DNA of 64,000 nt from Apostichopus japonicus (taxonomy: Eukaryota; Echinodermata; Holothuroidea; Aspidochirotida; Stichopodidae). The DNA lies in assembly GCF_037975245.1 (NCBI RefSeq), contig NC_092580.1, positions 26,935,501 through 26,999,500 on the forward strand, given 5' to 3'. Positions 10,933-25,094 of the stretch are shown piece by piece. Below the pieces are notes generated by a model, which saw only the letters and a list, made by a program, of their open reading frames with translations, was not told the origin of the DNA and did not search any database. The position numbers and the translations under genes were made by a program. Each line of letters begins with the position of its first letter. Position 1 is the stretch's first letter.

Positions 10933-13082
10933 CTGGAAAAACATGTGGGAAAAAACTTGTTTGAATTTGTAGCACTTGAGTATGCTGAAGAATTCATGTC
11001 ACATCAAAACTTACCGTAATTACATCCTGCAAGTACAGAAAGTACACATTTGTTGCTTAAAAATCTATACAATTTTCTACCTATCAATAAATGTTTCCTG
11101 AATATATCTCATTTGGGCAAAAGGTTGTTCATCGACCCTATTTTTGGCGTCAAAACTGACAAACTAGGCGACGTTTTTTTTTAACATTTCCTTCCAATTT
11201 CCTTGCATGAGTCAGGGAAAAAATGAAAACCGGGTTAACTGAGGCAAAAAAGGACATAAACGCTTTCGTTGTCACTAATATATCGGGGCTTCTTCCCCCC
11301 TTTTAAATCCCAAAAGATAACGTCCTACTAAGTATTAAACAGAACCATCAGGCAGGAAGTATCCCACTAGCTTTCCAATTTCCCTCATTTATGTCTTTCC
11401 CAACGGTGTATGGTTTCATCAAGAAAGTAACAAAAAGAAAATAAAGATTTACTCACTGGGTCCTTAATCAATTACCGAGGATGACCGCATATATACTACT
11501 GTATATATATACTGTTCTGTAACTGATAGGACACTTCGGCAGAGCAAGGTTATTAGTAATCAAATTACAGACCAAATGGATAATCATTTGTCATTTCCTT
11601 CAGACCTTTTTTATGTTATGATAATTTTGATCCTGAGAAGTTAACAAGAGATCTATTCAAGTTTTTTTTGTTTCCAAAACGTTTTCAAATTTGTAACAAA
11701 TTGGACAATATTCCAGACAAAATTGATATAGTATGTATGGATAACCTCTACTTTCTACTGATGCCAGCATATAAACAACCAATAAACAAGGGAGTGGTAG
11801 AGAAATATGAGGGGAAATGGAGAACTGACAATTTTTCTTCTTTTGAGAAGATAAATATTGCACAGTTAGTATAGGTACATGGCATCTATATAGTTGGACA
11901 CAGTTAACTATGTCAATAAGGTTATTGATATTAATTTGTTAATATTTTCTTTAACCATTGGTAGAGAAAGTTTCATCCCCCTCCCATCTCTCCCCCACTC
12001 CCCACAGCTGTTTTATTTTTCCTCCCACACAGCTGTTTTTTTTCTTCCATCATACCATGCACATAGCCACAACATGTATGTTTCCACAGAGAAGACTGAA
12101 TTAGAAATGTTAAACTACTGTAATAAAACGTTTAAAATATTTGAAAATTTGACAATATCACAGAGCTAAATTCATGTGGTTGTTCTTAGACATAGTACAT
12201 TATGAAACTAGTTCACAGTATAATGTAGGCCTGCTGTATGTATTGGTCTATACACATCAACTTTCCGGTGGTACAGTAAACATGTGCTCTCTGCACTATA
12301 TATAGATACTCCCTTGGAAGGAAATAGCAAACAGCCTGAATACAAGCAGTAAGTACACTTTTTACATTTGAGTTGGAAATTTTAACGACATACCAATACA
12401 TGTGCAAACACCACTTGTTCACCTATGTACACTTGTAGCAGTCTTCCATTTTCACAGGTCTGATTTTGAAGGGTCATATTAACATGTGCGATATTTTTAT
12501 CATCATGTGATCCCAGGGCTCAAGAAATTTCCCATCATGCAATATATTGAGATAAACAAATCGCCTATAAAATAAAAGCAAAAATATTGCGCCCGGGCGA
12601 ATTTTCTATCGTATTGCATCTCATCACCACCGCGCCTAGTGTGAAAGGGCCTTTGCTGTTAAATTGACAGCTTCTACTCTTCATCAACTTAACCTGTTTC
12701 TGACATACTGCAAACATATGTAAGCAATGATCTAGAAACATAATTTCAGAACATTCCTTTGTCTTAACCACACAGTTCAGCTCATTGTTAACTGTTAAAC
12801 TAGAGCGATTACTGTACAACATCTGGAACTTGTTTGTGGCACACTGCAACACAAGCTGCACGTCAGTCTGTAATTTTGATCATTTTTATACAACACTTTT
12901 AGCAAGTGAAACATTTCAGCTCTGAAAGATCTGTTTCAAATGCACTTAGTCTCCTTTCCTCATAGTTTGTATCTTATATCAACACCAATGGTATGTAAAG
13001 GTCACCATTATCAGCACCAACTGTCATTGTTTCTACCAACTTCAAATTTATGAAGGCTATATCTGATGGAAGAAGAAAGCTA

Positions 13083-13718
13083 TGGAAATATTAAGGTGCC
13101 TTCAACATGTCAAAATTTTCACTGTAAAGTCAACTGGGAAATTTTCTGCTCATTGTAAAGTTAATATTTACTAATATATAATTGACAACAAATTGATGTG
13201 TTGTATACATAAAGTGACCTATTCATCATACATGTACATAAACAGTAGTTGCTCAAGGAGAAATGCTATGCTACTTATGCTTTTGAAAATCTAATCAACT
13301 TCAGAATGTTGTGCCAATGATGAATTATTCACTAATATTTAATGTTAAGTCAGTTAATTTACGATTATCAACTGCAAATATTTAAGCAAAGCATTATGAG
13401 CTATTTTTATTTCTGCACTGAGTAAATTCATTAATTTGCAACAAAATGTCGATCAAACCTTCAAGGTTTCTGCAAACTGTCAATAAATTTATTTCGAAAT
13501 CAGTTACATCTCGCATAAAAATGCTGACTTTTCAGTTTTACATTGTACATGTATGGCAAGTGAGGTAATTAAAATTTCTTGTAATTTGCATTGAATTTTT
13601 AAACTGTCCAGACCCATGAAGTTGTCAACTTCTCAATTTCGTGGCATCTTTGAAGTAACTACATGTCAGCAAATCTGTGCTGAACAGTTTTACATTTGAG
13701 GGCACCTTAACATTTCCA
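13083..13718. mobile_element. Non-autonomous DNA element with terminal inverted repeats and TA target duplication
   Basis: The left end TGGAAATATTAAGGTGCC and the reverse complement of the right end, TGGAAATGTTAAGGTGCC, match at 17 of 18 positions. TA lies outside each end (13081-13082 and 13719-13720). The interior of about 600 bp is AT-rich with no long open frame. A TA duplication suggests a Tc1/mariner-mobilised MITE; the superfamily is inferred only from that. Confidence 0.72.
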
Positions 13719-16700
13719 TAGGTAAACCAACTTGGCAAGGGAATGAAGAAACAGGAAATAAGGATTATTAAACAAAGCCAGTCGTTGTAACTAGGAATAA
13801 ATTCTTGTGGGTATTGTGTAATGATTACATAAGTGTGGTTTAGTATTTCCTATTGGTTTGAAAGTCAACAGCTACTTATTGAAACCCTTTGGAAGCGATG
13901 ATCATGGATGAACACCGACATATAAAACCGATCATATAAAACCGAACACCGATCATGGAAAAACACCGACATATAACCAAGCCTTCCCTTTTCCATTTCG
14001 TGCATTGTTCAGAGGGTTACAAGGCAGACATGTATAACTGTCACACCCATTCCCATTTATTTCTATATTCTGGTTGTTTTTACTGTAAAGGGAACACATA
14101 ATAATAATAATAATATCACTAGACAGACTTTACAATGTGTTTGCTTTTTCTCTCTTGTACAGTACACATGTCTGTTCTTAAGTAGTTGTCATTACTAACA
14201 ATATTTTGTTACCATTCTTCAATCTTCACTATAGCGATGAGGAGGAGGTATTAATTATCCCGGCAACCACTCCTCATTTCATAACATTCAGACTCTACAG
14301 CTCTGTTTGAATGTTCAGCCTCTCCACCACCACTTGAAAGATGTGATTTTGTATCACTCTCTTCCTCGTGCACAGTAACAACACAATAAATGTACAGTAC
14401 ATTTACATAATTTGCATAGTATGAAACCCAAAATGTGAGGTACATAATTTACGATTGACATACATGGGTACTTACGAATGAGGATACATAATTGGTTCTG
14501 CAACATATATATGATCTTCAATCACCCTACCATGAAAGACTTGGTAACTTATAATTTAGCATTGCAGCCCTACTGTCTCACTTAAAAGTCTACATCTACT
14601 TGTTCTTTTTTCCAAAATTTACTTATTTATAGGCTTACAAATATAATTCCAGAGTGACTGAATATGTCAAAATGAATACAGTCCAGGTGCATGACCCTGT
14701 TCAGTATGTAACAACTTGACAAGGTGATGATAGTGGTTTATCACATAGATTCAGATTACTCGTTTATTTTCTCCTGGTCATCTTGACATAAACTATCAAC
14801 ACAATAGGGTAGGTCCATCCTGTTTATCTGGTGTTGGAAGTAGTTTCAGGTTCAGCTGACGAGAGTCACTGCTTTAGCTTTTTCCCACTGGTGTTTCTTT
14901 TGTTAGCTGTTTTGTGTGGTCAAGGATTATCTTAAGCTTTGTTTGCTGGCAGGTATAAATTGTTGCAGGGAGGCTTTCTGAACAGTTTTACTCCAGCTTC
15001 CTCTTCATAACATACTTGCTTCACATTTCACTCATATATATACTGTACTTTACTTCATTACTTTGCATTTTACTTTATTACAAAGTACTGTACTGTTATT
15101 CATCTATACGGATTACATTATTATACTATTGGATCTTTACAATAATAATACTACTGGAAATCTTATTCTACTTGTGTTGTGTTTATTATGCATCCCCTGT
15201 TATAGGTTCATGAAGTTGAAGTTAACATTTTAATAGAGAGGTCAAAACATACTTACAATCAGGAATTTTGATATATATTATAGAAATAACCTGCATGGAA
15301 ACATTTATGAATAACCTGTCATTATATTGTAAAAGGCTTGAATTAGTCTTGTAATTAGGCTTGAATTGGTTCTAGGTATCTCAAACTTCATTCCCTACAG
15401 TCTCTTACAGTAGGTCTTTCCATGAGAATTACAAATTCTAATTACTGATACAGTTATCCACTAGCTTCTTTCAGAAATGGTTAAATGTAATTACCTCACT
15501 ACTGTAGAATAACGGATCATTGGATTTTTTTTTCAACCGAGATAGCCTCTTAAATTTGTGGATTCTTTACCTCTACAAGCATTGCCTGCATATCTGTTAA
15601 CCTCAAGTCATGGGTACTATAATCAGGGAAATGCTATTTAGCAATTCCCTGTATTCCTATATCAGAGCTCTGGCCAGCAGGCTTCAATTTCTAACTAGCT
15701 CAATATAACTACGATGAATCATATAGGTGCATCTTCACTCAAAATATTGAGCGGGTATGTTTAGGCTATTGACAGTATTGTGAGTATTGATATAGCCTAA
15801 ATGAGTAACGTAAAATGAACATTCACCTCATCACTATGTGTAACCTAGTAATCCCCATCCAATATGCATTAGCAGCACTAAGCTGTTTGCGATAGTATCC
15901 CTGCATAAACTTTGAAGTACCAAGGGGCTTGTAAATTGTAATAAAGGTTTCAATTGACTCACCGTAGGTTTGAACACCGAGTTACTTGTCCGATCCTACA
16001 TGAGTAGTACTGTAGTAGTAGTACGTTCGGCTCATTTCACACCGAACAAGTTGGGTGTATTTATATCTAAATCAACACAAAGAATCTGCGAAAGAATAAA
16101 AAACAAATGGGTCTTGCTCACCTCACGAAAATCGATCTCAACTCCGGGTTCATATATCAAGGACAATGATTATATCAACTATTGTTACTTTAAAAAAAAA
16201 GTTTATGATGACTAATGTTGCTGCTTGCTGGTCTTATTGTCATCAACTGTCTACTGACGGTGTGCCGCAATTGATATTGATATAAATATCTCTCCGAACA
16301 AAACACGACTGCTAAACATAGTTCACATTTGGGCTGCACAGCTACCGTTGGTTCTTACTGACATCACCAGATAACCTGGCTGAACGTCCAGTGCATGAGG
16401 TAACCCAATGTTACGCATGTAGATGGAACCAACTATTTCAGTTTGGGGAATGATGCGGCTACAACGGGTCTTGTTGTTTTGCGATGACAGCTGATTCATG
16501 CAGCTCCGCCTATTTCAATTTCTGTAAGAGGAACTAGATCGAGATAATTCGATTCGATAATGGCCGTATTGTGTTCACAGTAAAATGATTCATGTGAGTG
16601 GCAATAACTCAGTACTTAAGCCGTTTAACATAATACCAGCCCATATGTCAATGGCAGTAGCCTACAGTCTCGCAGCGCCGAAGACCGTTATTTTCTGAAC

Positions 16701-17480
16701 TCTTTATTGCAGACCGTCCTCAATTAAGTTTGTTCAGATCAGATCCACCACTGGCAGAATGAACGGGCAAGAAATTCAACAATGGACCCATTTCTGTCGT
16801 CAGTGGCGTCTACAATAGATTGAGACGATGGAGGTACACCCCTAAAGGCGCACCCCACCCCTCCAATGAAATTTGACATACCCCCCCAAAAAAAAATAAA
16901 CATAGGCAGGAGAGGATACACTACTCTTTGACTTCTACCGGGCCATCATTTACTTACGGCTTCCTCCAAAATTTGAAGCTAATGTATGTTCTGGAAACGA
17001 TGAAAGCTTCAAGGTATTAATCCCCGTTACCAGGGTCAAATGGTTGGCCCCTGTACCCTACGCTGTCATGTATGGCTCCATGCTAGTGTCCGAACCCCAA
17101 GAACCCCAACCCACACCCACCACCCCCCCCCCCCCCAACCCACATAACCGTTGTTCGGTCTTGTTTTCTTATGTAAAACCCAGCAAACCCTTTTATGAAC
17201 CATGATAAATATTTATCGAATATATGGTATGCCTGTGTGACAAGAGAAAAACGTGACTGCTTACGTCAGCGCTCACCACTGGGGGTACACTTTATTCCAC
17301 TCAAGTATAACGATAAAGTTACCCAGCTAGCTATCCTGCGGAATGTGCAGTAACACCTTGGTGTGACTTGATAATATGCAACTGGTCACTATTCTTAGAA
17401 CTGTTTGGTTATTTTCGTTTGCCGCGACAACTCTGATTGGATATAATCAGCGACCAGCTGCCCGAAATGATTTAGATAGC

Positions 17481-17540
17481 AGTTCTCGTGATTATATTTA
17501 TTTATATATGTATATATATATATATATGATCACGAGAACT
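17481..17540. repeat. Perfect 12-bp inverted repeat around a TA-rich loop
   Basis: AGTTCTCGTGAT at 17481-17492 is the exact reverse complement of ATCACGAGAACT at 17529-17540. The 36-nt loop is almost only T and A, ending in a (TA)n run. It could extrude as a cruciform or be a small fold-back element or a palindrome-type microsatellite. Nothing nearby suggests a transcript. Confidence 0.75.
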
Positions 17541-19815
17541 GATATATGATATTGAGACGACGTTGATCAAATGCTACATAGTGTTGAAAAAGTGTTTGTT
17601 ATACATGTATCATTGATAAAATCTGCCACCGAAATATCCATTTAAATATTCTGATGATGCTATACACATTAATTTTACCCAATGTTTGGAAAGTGTACTT
17701 TGAGAAAATCTAATTTGCTGAACGCGATTAACTATATCTCAAAGATCGCAATAACAGAAAATAAATATAATCCAGTCCTTTCGTTTGGTAACATCCGTCC
17801 ATGCAACGTGTTTCATAAAATGATCATTTGTGAATCTATAAAAAGAAAGAAGAGAGAATTGTTTCTCAAATTGTGTGATTCATGAAGAGATGATCAAGTA
17901 TGATCAAGATGATCAAGAGTCGTGTAACACTGCGATGTCATAGTAATTATCTACCCTCCCGTCACGATTTGTAAGACCGTGTTGATTATACTAAAAAGGT
18001 TTGCATTATATTACATCATGGCTCCCCGGGGCAACGCTTAATCTCGACCCAGACCGTTCCCTCGGCTGCTGTAATTTATATAGATTGTTCAGTTGCTCGC
18101 ATTCTGAGTAGAAATATAATAAAAGAAAGACTGAAGTTCGCATATAATGAACGCAAATAATATCAATTCGGTGTGTCTGCAGGGCACATAACTCGCAAAA
18201 ATGGACACTTATACCCCACACGTTGTACCGTCGAATACCTGAATAAGTAAATGCATCAGAAATGATCACGAATTTCGTCTACGGTTTACATATCAGATGT
18301 CCGAGAAAAACTAACATTGCAGAAAATGTCTTTATAGTTGTATATGTTACTTCTGGAAACTGTATTGATATGAGATATGAGTCATGTGTGGTATCGGTTG
18401 TCAACAAACTTGAACAACACGTAAAGGGGAAATTAAGTCACCAAAATGAATTTTGTTACGACTTACGACCAATAAGAAAAAGTTATCAGTCCACGTTTAT
18501 GTAATTCTATAACAGAAATGTGGCTATACTGCTTATTCTAACGCTTGTACCGATAGGCCTTCAGTTAATCATATGTAACACACCAGGCCTACTCAGACGG
18601 ACGTGGTAAGAGCCTCTTCAAGTTTACAATACATCACAAACAGTGGTGTAACCAGCGGGAGGTGGGGGGGGGGGGGCGGGAGCCACCCAAGTCAAATGTC
18701 TTCCCCCGGTTTGGCCGGTAAATTATCTAAATATGACCGGTTGTGTTACCATTAATCTCCGCCGATTGGATAAAATTTGAAAGCTCTGAACTCCACCATA
18801 TCGTATATATGCTGAACCCCACCAGCTGGGGGCCCTATGGTGACCCCTGGACCCCACGCAGATAGCGCAAAGCGTCCTCGTTGACAGGCCAATCAATTGA
18901 ATCCTCGCTATACGCGCTTACTTTCTCAACAATATATCAAGTCACTTGTCATATTTCAGTAGGACTATCCCTAGAACTCAGGAATAAACTGTTCAATTTG
19001 GGTTAAGAAACATTCATAACAGTACCGTTACCATGGTTTCAAGTGTTTTGGAATGGGGCATATTGCAAAAGTACATGTGAGGAGGCTACTTTATAGCTTC
19101 ACCATTTCAAACTTATCTTGTGTAGGGTAACACTTTGTATATATTTGGGAGAACTGTTGATCAAACGCAAAGAGAATTTTTCTCATGATCAGGGTTACAT
19201 TATTTAGAAGGGGAAGGTGTAGTGAAAATTGACTCTTTGGTTGCTTTAGGTTGAAGGGAGTGAAGGGGGCCTGCGGGTGCATGGGAGGGATGATAGAACC
19301 CGATACTTACAGGGAAGAAACCTCATCTCAATACCTTGTTACTAAATGTACCATTATGTGATTTTTTTTTAATTGAAAAATCGAAGTTAAAAATTCCCTT
19401 TATCAGATAAATTCTTCTTTATACTCTTTTGACGTGTAAATGATTTGTTTGTCTTTGACTTCATGGGATTTTTGAAAGTGCATAAGCCACAATTTATTGA
19501 TCGTTGGGTGTAAGCGGGATTTGGAGGAGAGGGGGATAAGGTTCATCAAGGGATTACTGTTCCTACTTTGGATCTGAAATAGAGGAAACTATAGTCCTTA
19601 AAAGCTGTTGTCTGATGTAACCAGAATTTTAGTACCCGGGTAGCTTACCCCCATATAAAAATGGTCTTGTGTTATATAAATACACACTAAGGAAGACGCC
19701 CTGTCATGTTTATTATCGTAGATTACTCCAGATCTAACAATAACTCATCGTAAATAGTTCATTGCACGGCAGGCCGCGACTCATCTCCAACACAGAATTG
19801 CTATGGAATTCATAA

Positions 19816-20502
19816 CAGTGGCGTAACATTTTTTTTTTGGCCAGAAAATACTCCTAGATCGTCGGAAAAGACAATTCCCGGGCGTTTCAAGTTGCACTTC
19901 AGTCGGTTGTATTGAGATCTCATGTGTTAGGACTTTGACTTTCAATAATATCAGTAATGCACTATGAACATAACTAGAGAACTGTTGGTTGGGTGAAATC
20001 ATTGAAATGTCAAATGTTTAACTATTTTTTCAATTTTTTATTTTCCAGGGGGAGGGGACAAGTCCCCCCACCTTGCCCCTCCCATGGGGCCAAGGTCTAA
20101 GGATTTATGCAGGATCAATGCAGGGGGTCTTGGTTTAGAACATTTGAATTGTCATTTGGTATTTACACATTGTTTCCAGCTGACAAATATGTTTTAATGC
20201 TAAAATACATCAAGAGAAATGACAGAACAATACTATGAACATAGCTATAACAATTCTTTGTAACTATGTACCATGGTATGAGGATTGAGGAATTCGGCTT
20301 CTGGGTACATCTTACAAGTTGTATGAGTGAGAAACAACATTCGGTCTTGCATGAGTTTTTCTTTCCCAGTAAAAACGGGCCCTCCCTATCCAAAGAGGTA
20401 TACCCTTTTTCTGTGCATCAGTATAGCGGGGGCCCCCTTTTGGCCGGGGCGCCCGGGGCCCACGGCTCAGCACGGTCCGAGCCCATAGGAGTTACGCTAC
20501 CG
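19816..20502. mobile_element. hAT-like non-autonomous element
   Basis: It starts CAGTGGCGTAAC and ends GTTACGCTACCG, an imperfect inverted pair. The flanking 8-mers are ATTCATAA (19808-19815) and AATCATAA (20503-20510), 7 of 8 identical, as expected for a hAT 8-bp target duplication that has drifted. The interior is G/C-rich near the right end (CCCGGGGCCC) and encodes nothing recognisable. The ends resemble those at 39429-40773 and 46725-47103, so these are probably one family or related families. Confidence 0.62.
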
Positions 20503-21903
20503 AATCATAACACGAGCGTCGGAATGAAGGAGTACAAATGGTTCAGTTTAAGAGGGGAAGGAAAATCTTATCATGTATGAAGATGCAACTGAAACAGGAC
20601 TATACCGGGAAAATGTGAAGATATAAACAATGCTAGTTCTACTGTTTGTTGCAGCTCCAGTGGTATACCACTATAGTTTTTTTTTTTTTTTTGGGGGGGG
20701 GGACGTTTTCAGTTAACTTTATCTAGGTACAACATTATGTCCAAAACGATCAGTCAGTATATATTTCCAAGGCTCTGACCTAACTTGGCGTGAAACCAGT
20801 CACACCTACCATATGATTTGTCATCAAGAATCTCTTGAAGGTATGATGTATCATGCTATAGATATTCAAATATGGTCACCTTTGGTCAAAATTCTTAGAC
20901 TTTTTATTACAACCTTCAAGAAAATTTTCCTCACTGGGACATTCAGTCATTTTGTGTGTTCCTTAAAAATGTCTGAGAACAATTTGGAGGGTAAAGACCT
21001 CCAGGAAAGTACTTTATGAAAACTACTAGCAATTATACAGCCTGCTATAATTTGGGGCCTATACTGACTATGATTAAGGAAACCAGATTAACGAATACCT
21101 TAACCACCCTGTATTGCCCATTGAGCTTGTTCGTATATGAACCGTCCGCAGCACTGAAAGGTTACAATTATGAGCTGACGGGCTGAAGGTTTGGCTGAAA
21201 AAATGCTTTTTCCCTAAATTCGGTTACAAACTTGTTGTACCGCCGATCGAGTACCCACGGCTCTCGTTTACCTACTATTGGGTCCATGATACTACATGCT
21301 GTACACACTCCGGACAGTCTGCGTGGCTGCTAAAGAAACTTTCATTCGTGGACCACTATCAATTCAGTATCTCAAAGATAGTCAAATTTATCTTGTGTAA
21401 ATGAGTGCTACTGGTGACAAACACATTTTCTGGTTTGATCAAAATCCGGACAAGTCTTTGTCTTCAAGGGGATGATACGCAAGATGATGCGACAGCATAT
21501 ATGGGGGATTTCCCCGCTACTCGTTTACTTACTCCAAGTCGTAATATGACGTTTGTTCTGCAGCTGTTGTGTTCTCGCATAAACGGTATATACGATGTGC
21601 GCACAACGCCTACAACAGTTACATACAAAAAGGTACTTAGTCGACGATAACAGTTACACGTAGGCTGGGTATACACCAAGTGCTTTTGTGTTGGGGTTAT
21701 CGCTAGCTCAGCGGAATCAATGATACGTGTTACTCGCGGTTTATGTTCTTACCGACTTCAGTACAGTGTTAAACTCGATCGCCTGGACAGAAAGCAAAAC
21801 TCATGATAATTGGTGGAATAAAGTAGTTATTTCATATACAGTAGATTCGTGATTTGCGTCCATTTTGGGTAGGTGACCAGTGTAGTCATTGCAGTTCGTC
21901 ATC

Positions 21904-24900
21904 ATGGAAGACATCGAAGTGGCACCTTTGAGGTCACTGCAAGACTTTTTAACAGAGTCCGCTAGATTTTCATCACCAGCGTTAACGGATGCTGAGAGGT
22001 TTACCAATAGACTGGTGGACAACCTGCTCTACTATCAAACTAATTACTTCCTTCTCTTTGTGATTATCTTTCTGTTGGTCGGGTAAGCCCCTATGACAAA
22101 ATTAAAATAAAGTTGATCATATTATACTACTTGTACCCATACCTTATAACTATGCAATGTTAGAAGTACTATAAGGGGAATGTTTTTTGATGATTTTAGA
22201 CTCAAGAAATTTACACAATCAACTTCATCTCATTCTGATAAACTTTATCAAGCCATTAATAAAATTACTTAGGCTAGGTGCAGGATAGAATTAAACCACA
22301 GAGCTACCTGCCATTACTGTTGTCTTCTAAAGAATGTTTGTACTGTTAGTGTTAGTCTTAGCAAAGCTGTTAGTGTTAAGTTACTGAAGACCATCCGATT
22401 TGTGCACAATGCTATGATCAGCTGTAGTGTAAGCCTACTGTTATTTTCCAGAGGACTGAAGTCATGGGATGAATGCAAGATACTCAAAGTAAAAGATCCA
22501 TAGGAGTGGTAACTAGTATTATTGTAGCCTAAATAGGATATATTTAGAGACACACAACACACACACAAAAACCTTGGGCAAAAGATATTTAATTTGCCAC
22601 AATCACTTAGGAATTCTCATCTTCTTTTCATTGGATATATTTGAACTGTTTAGAAAAGAAGTGATACTGTGCCTTTCTTCACTGATTAATTAAAGGGTGT
22701 GAAGACTTGCACAAAAAGAAACGTCTAATGTCGGTAATTTGACCTAGTTTCGATGAGGTGTAACAGAAGTGTTATAACACCACCATCGATCCCAGAAAAT
22801 ACACACACAGCTTGCTACCGTAGGTCATTAGACACTAGTGTACAGTCAGTACATACAGCTGCGGTCAATACCCACAGCACTGTATACAAACGATACATCG
22901 ATGGACATCTCAGGTCCAGCTAAAGATAACAAGGTATCACGTTTCATTACTGTCTGCATTTTGTATCGACACAAACAAAACGTCACTTGCAAGCAACGGA
23001 AAGTTAACTTTTTCAGATGGCCGCACGCGGTTTGGGGCGAGTCTTCAATGCCTTTAAGGACATCAATTGTATCTTCTAAATAGCTGAAATCATGTTTATA
23101 ATTTAAGATTGGGTCAATGATTAGCACTACAGCTAACCAGTTATGAATATTTAACAATCATATAACTTACGCAACTATACATAAAACACACACAGTATAT
23201 AGAAAGACTCAACTTTCGAGTTTGGGAAAAAGCACACACAATATATAGAAACAAATATTTTAAAAATATATTACTATACAGTGCAATATTTAAGCATAAA
23301 GAACTCTTATCAAACGTCCCTTTTGAAAACTTTGAAAATCTCCATACTAATTATCCATGGTAATTCTGTCACAGACAGGCCTAGGCTTCACCACTTGTTC
23401 AAAACTGCGCTTGATAGAATCTACTGGCAAAAATCAAGTACCACATGAATTACAGCACAAACCAGTGACTCTATGTATGTGAGTTTTGGGAGTAGCCCAC
23501 TAATATTTGCTGATTATAAGCTATAATTTACCGGGTTTATGATAGGTACAGAAATTATACCAAGGTTTTTGGAGGGTGATTGTTACCCTTTATTCAATGG
23601 TATTTTGCCAACTTACATAGCCTGAATTTCTTAACCTGCAGCCAGCAACCAACTTGGTAGCTATCAGTGAAAAAATGACAGTGTGAAAGTATCAGATGAA
23701 GACTTTTTATCTATGCTCTCAGAGATATCCATACCCTTGTTGTTTTGTAATTCCCTTTCAAAGTAGGGACATAATGATACCTCACTTGACTTAATAACAC
23801 CATCACTGTCACAGTCTCAGTGTAAAGGGAGTGAGGTTGAGAGTGGACTGAGTTGTTTGGTTTCGTGCCTAGGCTGTATCGTGGGTGACTGTTCTTAAAT
23901 AAGTACAAACCTTCATAAAATTTGGCTTTCAATGTTTGCTGTAATACAAGCACTGTATGCTCTTCTTCTCATTTTTCAATTCTTTAGCTTTATGGATCCA
24001 AAGGCCATGATGATCGGAATCATCATCGTGGTTGTATTATGCGCTGGTTTTGTTTACTTATCCAACCATAAACGGGAAAGCCAGAAGTTTAAGAGGCAGC
24101 ACCCTCTGGTTTGTGCTTCTGGTATAGTAGTGGCAGCTTGTATCCTTGTGTACCTATGTGGAAGCCTTCTTGTCTTTGTGTGGGGCATATTAGCCCCATT
24201 GACAGGTAAGTGTGCAAGTCATAGCTAATCAAAACAACTGAATATTATTGACATGTCTGTCTGTCTGTAAACATTGTGCTCTATTTGTTTGTTTATTTAC
24301 TATTTCTTCAGTGACAGTGATTGCCCTTGTTATTACCTAAATTCAATGGCAAAGTACAAATTCTGCATTTGCATGCTACTTTCAAGATCATTTCTGCGAC
24401 CGTATGTCAGAGGAAGGAGAATACTTACCGCTGGTTATGGAGACCTTACAGGGACAGAATGACAGTGATCTAAGCCTCCTGGGAAAATGGTCATTGCGTC
24501 CACTGTGGCATAGTTAGTGATTAAAAAAAAGGGAGTCCTCAAAACAAATGGAGTCCTCCTAAGAAGAAGTGTTGAGATTTAGCCCATTTCTGGATGACAT
24601 GGATAAGACCCACAATGCTAGAACAAAAGTTGTGTCTTTGCATTCAAAATATAACATTTGATTAGAAAGCTGTGGAGCCAAGTAGGCCCCCCCCCCTTGC
24701 TATTTCTCTATGCCATATAGCACTGTCCGATGGCTAGGCAGGTCAGTCCACCCCCCATGGTTCATTTCATATGTGATCTCTGTGTTGTTCTCAGAATCTT
24801 CACCTATAGATGATGTAACTAGCCTGGACTATAGAATGTGGTTGAAACAAAGATGACACTGTTTGTCACATTTACTTCTGACTGTTGTATACAGTAGCTT

Positions 24901-25094
24901 ATAAAATGTGTCAAGACTATCTTTCCAGTTAGCAATACTGCTTCTCTTTTCCAGCTGTTTTATTGCATGCTGCGTTCAGGATGAGAAATCTCAAGAACAA
25001 GATGAGCAAGAAGCTTGAGTCGCTGGGGATCAAAAGGACCCCGATGGGAATCGTCCTCTTCGAACTTGGATTAGAAGACCAGGCGAGGTCGTGA
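21904..25094 (+). CDS. PRAF2: PRA1 domain family protein, PRAF2/ARL6IP5 type, complete (178 aa)
   Basis: Small multi-pass ER/Golgi membrane protein. In the known family it binds Rab GTPases or Arl6 and modulates export of transporters and receptors. Three exons join in phase: 21904-22082, 23988-24205 and 24955-25094 (stop TGA). Diagnostic stretches are APLRSLQDF near the N-terminus, NLLYYQTNY, two long hydrophobic hairpins (about residues 45-77 and 98-133), HAAFRMRNLKNKM and GIKRTPMGIVL. The length of 178 aa and the short C-terminus equal vertebrate PRAF2. The neighbour UBA3 recalls ARL6IP5, so it may represent the ancestor of both paralogues. The start matches the family N-terminus (MEDIEVAPLR). 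Intron 1 carries a MITE (22690-23057). A possible poly(A) signal AATAAA is at 25510-25515. Confidence 0.92.
22690..23057. mobile_element. MITE copy A (TTAA-bounded), in PRAF2 intron 1
   Basis: The 368-bp sequence begins TTAAAGGGTGTGAAGACTTG and ends GTCTTCAATGCCTTTAA, an imperfect inverted pair with TTAA at both boundaries. It is closely similar over its whole length, in the same orientation, to 31258-31621. It has no coding capacity. TTAA boundaries are typical of piggyBac-mobilised elements, but the termini do not start with the usual CCC, so no superfamily is assigned. Confidence 0.82.

Larger units (their letters stand above)
10933..21903. other. Intergenic interval, no recognisable coding exon
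   Basis: This is 11 kb between the 5' end of the kinase gene (minus) and the PRAF2-type gene (plus), so it separates two divergently oriented genes. No open frame here has a recognisable protein signature or convincing splice context. It holds the elements at 13083-13718 and 19816-20502, a hairpin at 17481-17540, homopolymer tracts (C-run near 17120, G-run near 18665, T-run then G-run near 20680-20702) and an ATA microsatellite near 14100. Unseen 5' UTR exons for either neighbour could lie here. Confidence 0.6.

Noticed and set aside
17682-18504. Small open frames at 17682-17885 and 18262-18504
   Set aside because: No homology cue, no splice context and no consistent codon pattern; length is within chance for this AT content.
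20266-20580. 104-codon plus-strand frame
   Set aside because: It overlaps the GC-rich right end of a hAT-like element and has no recognisable domain.
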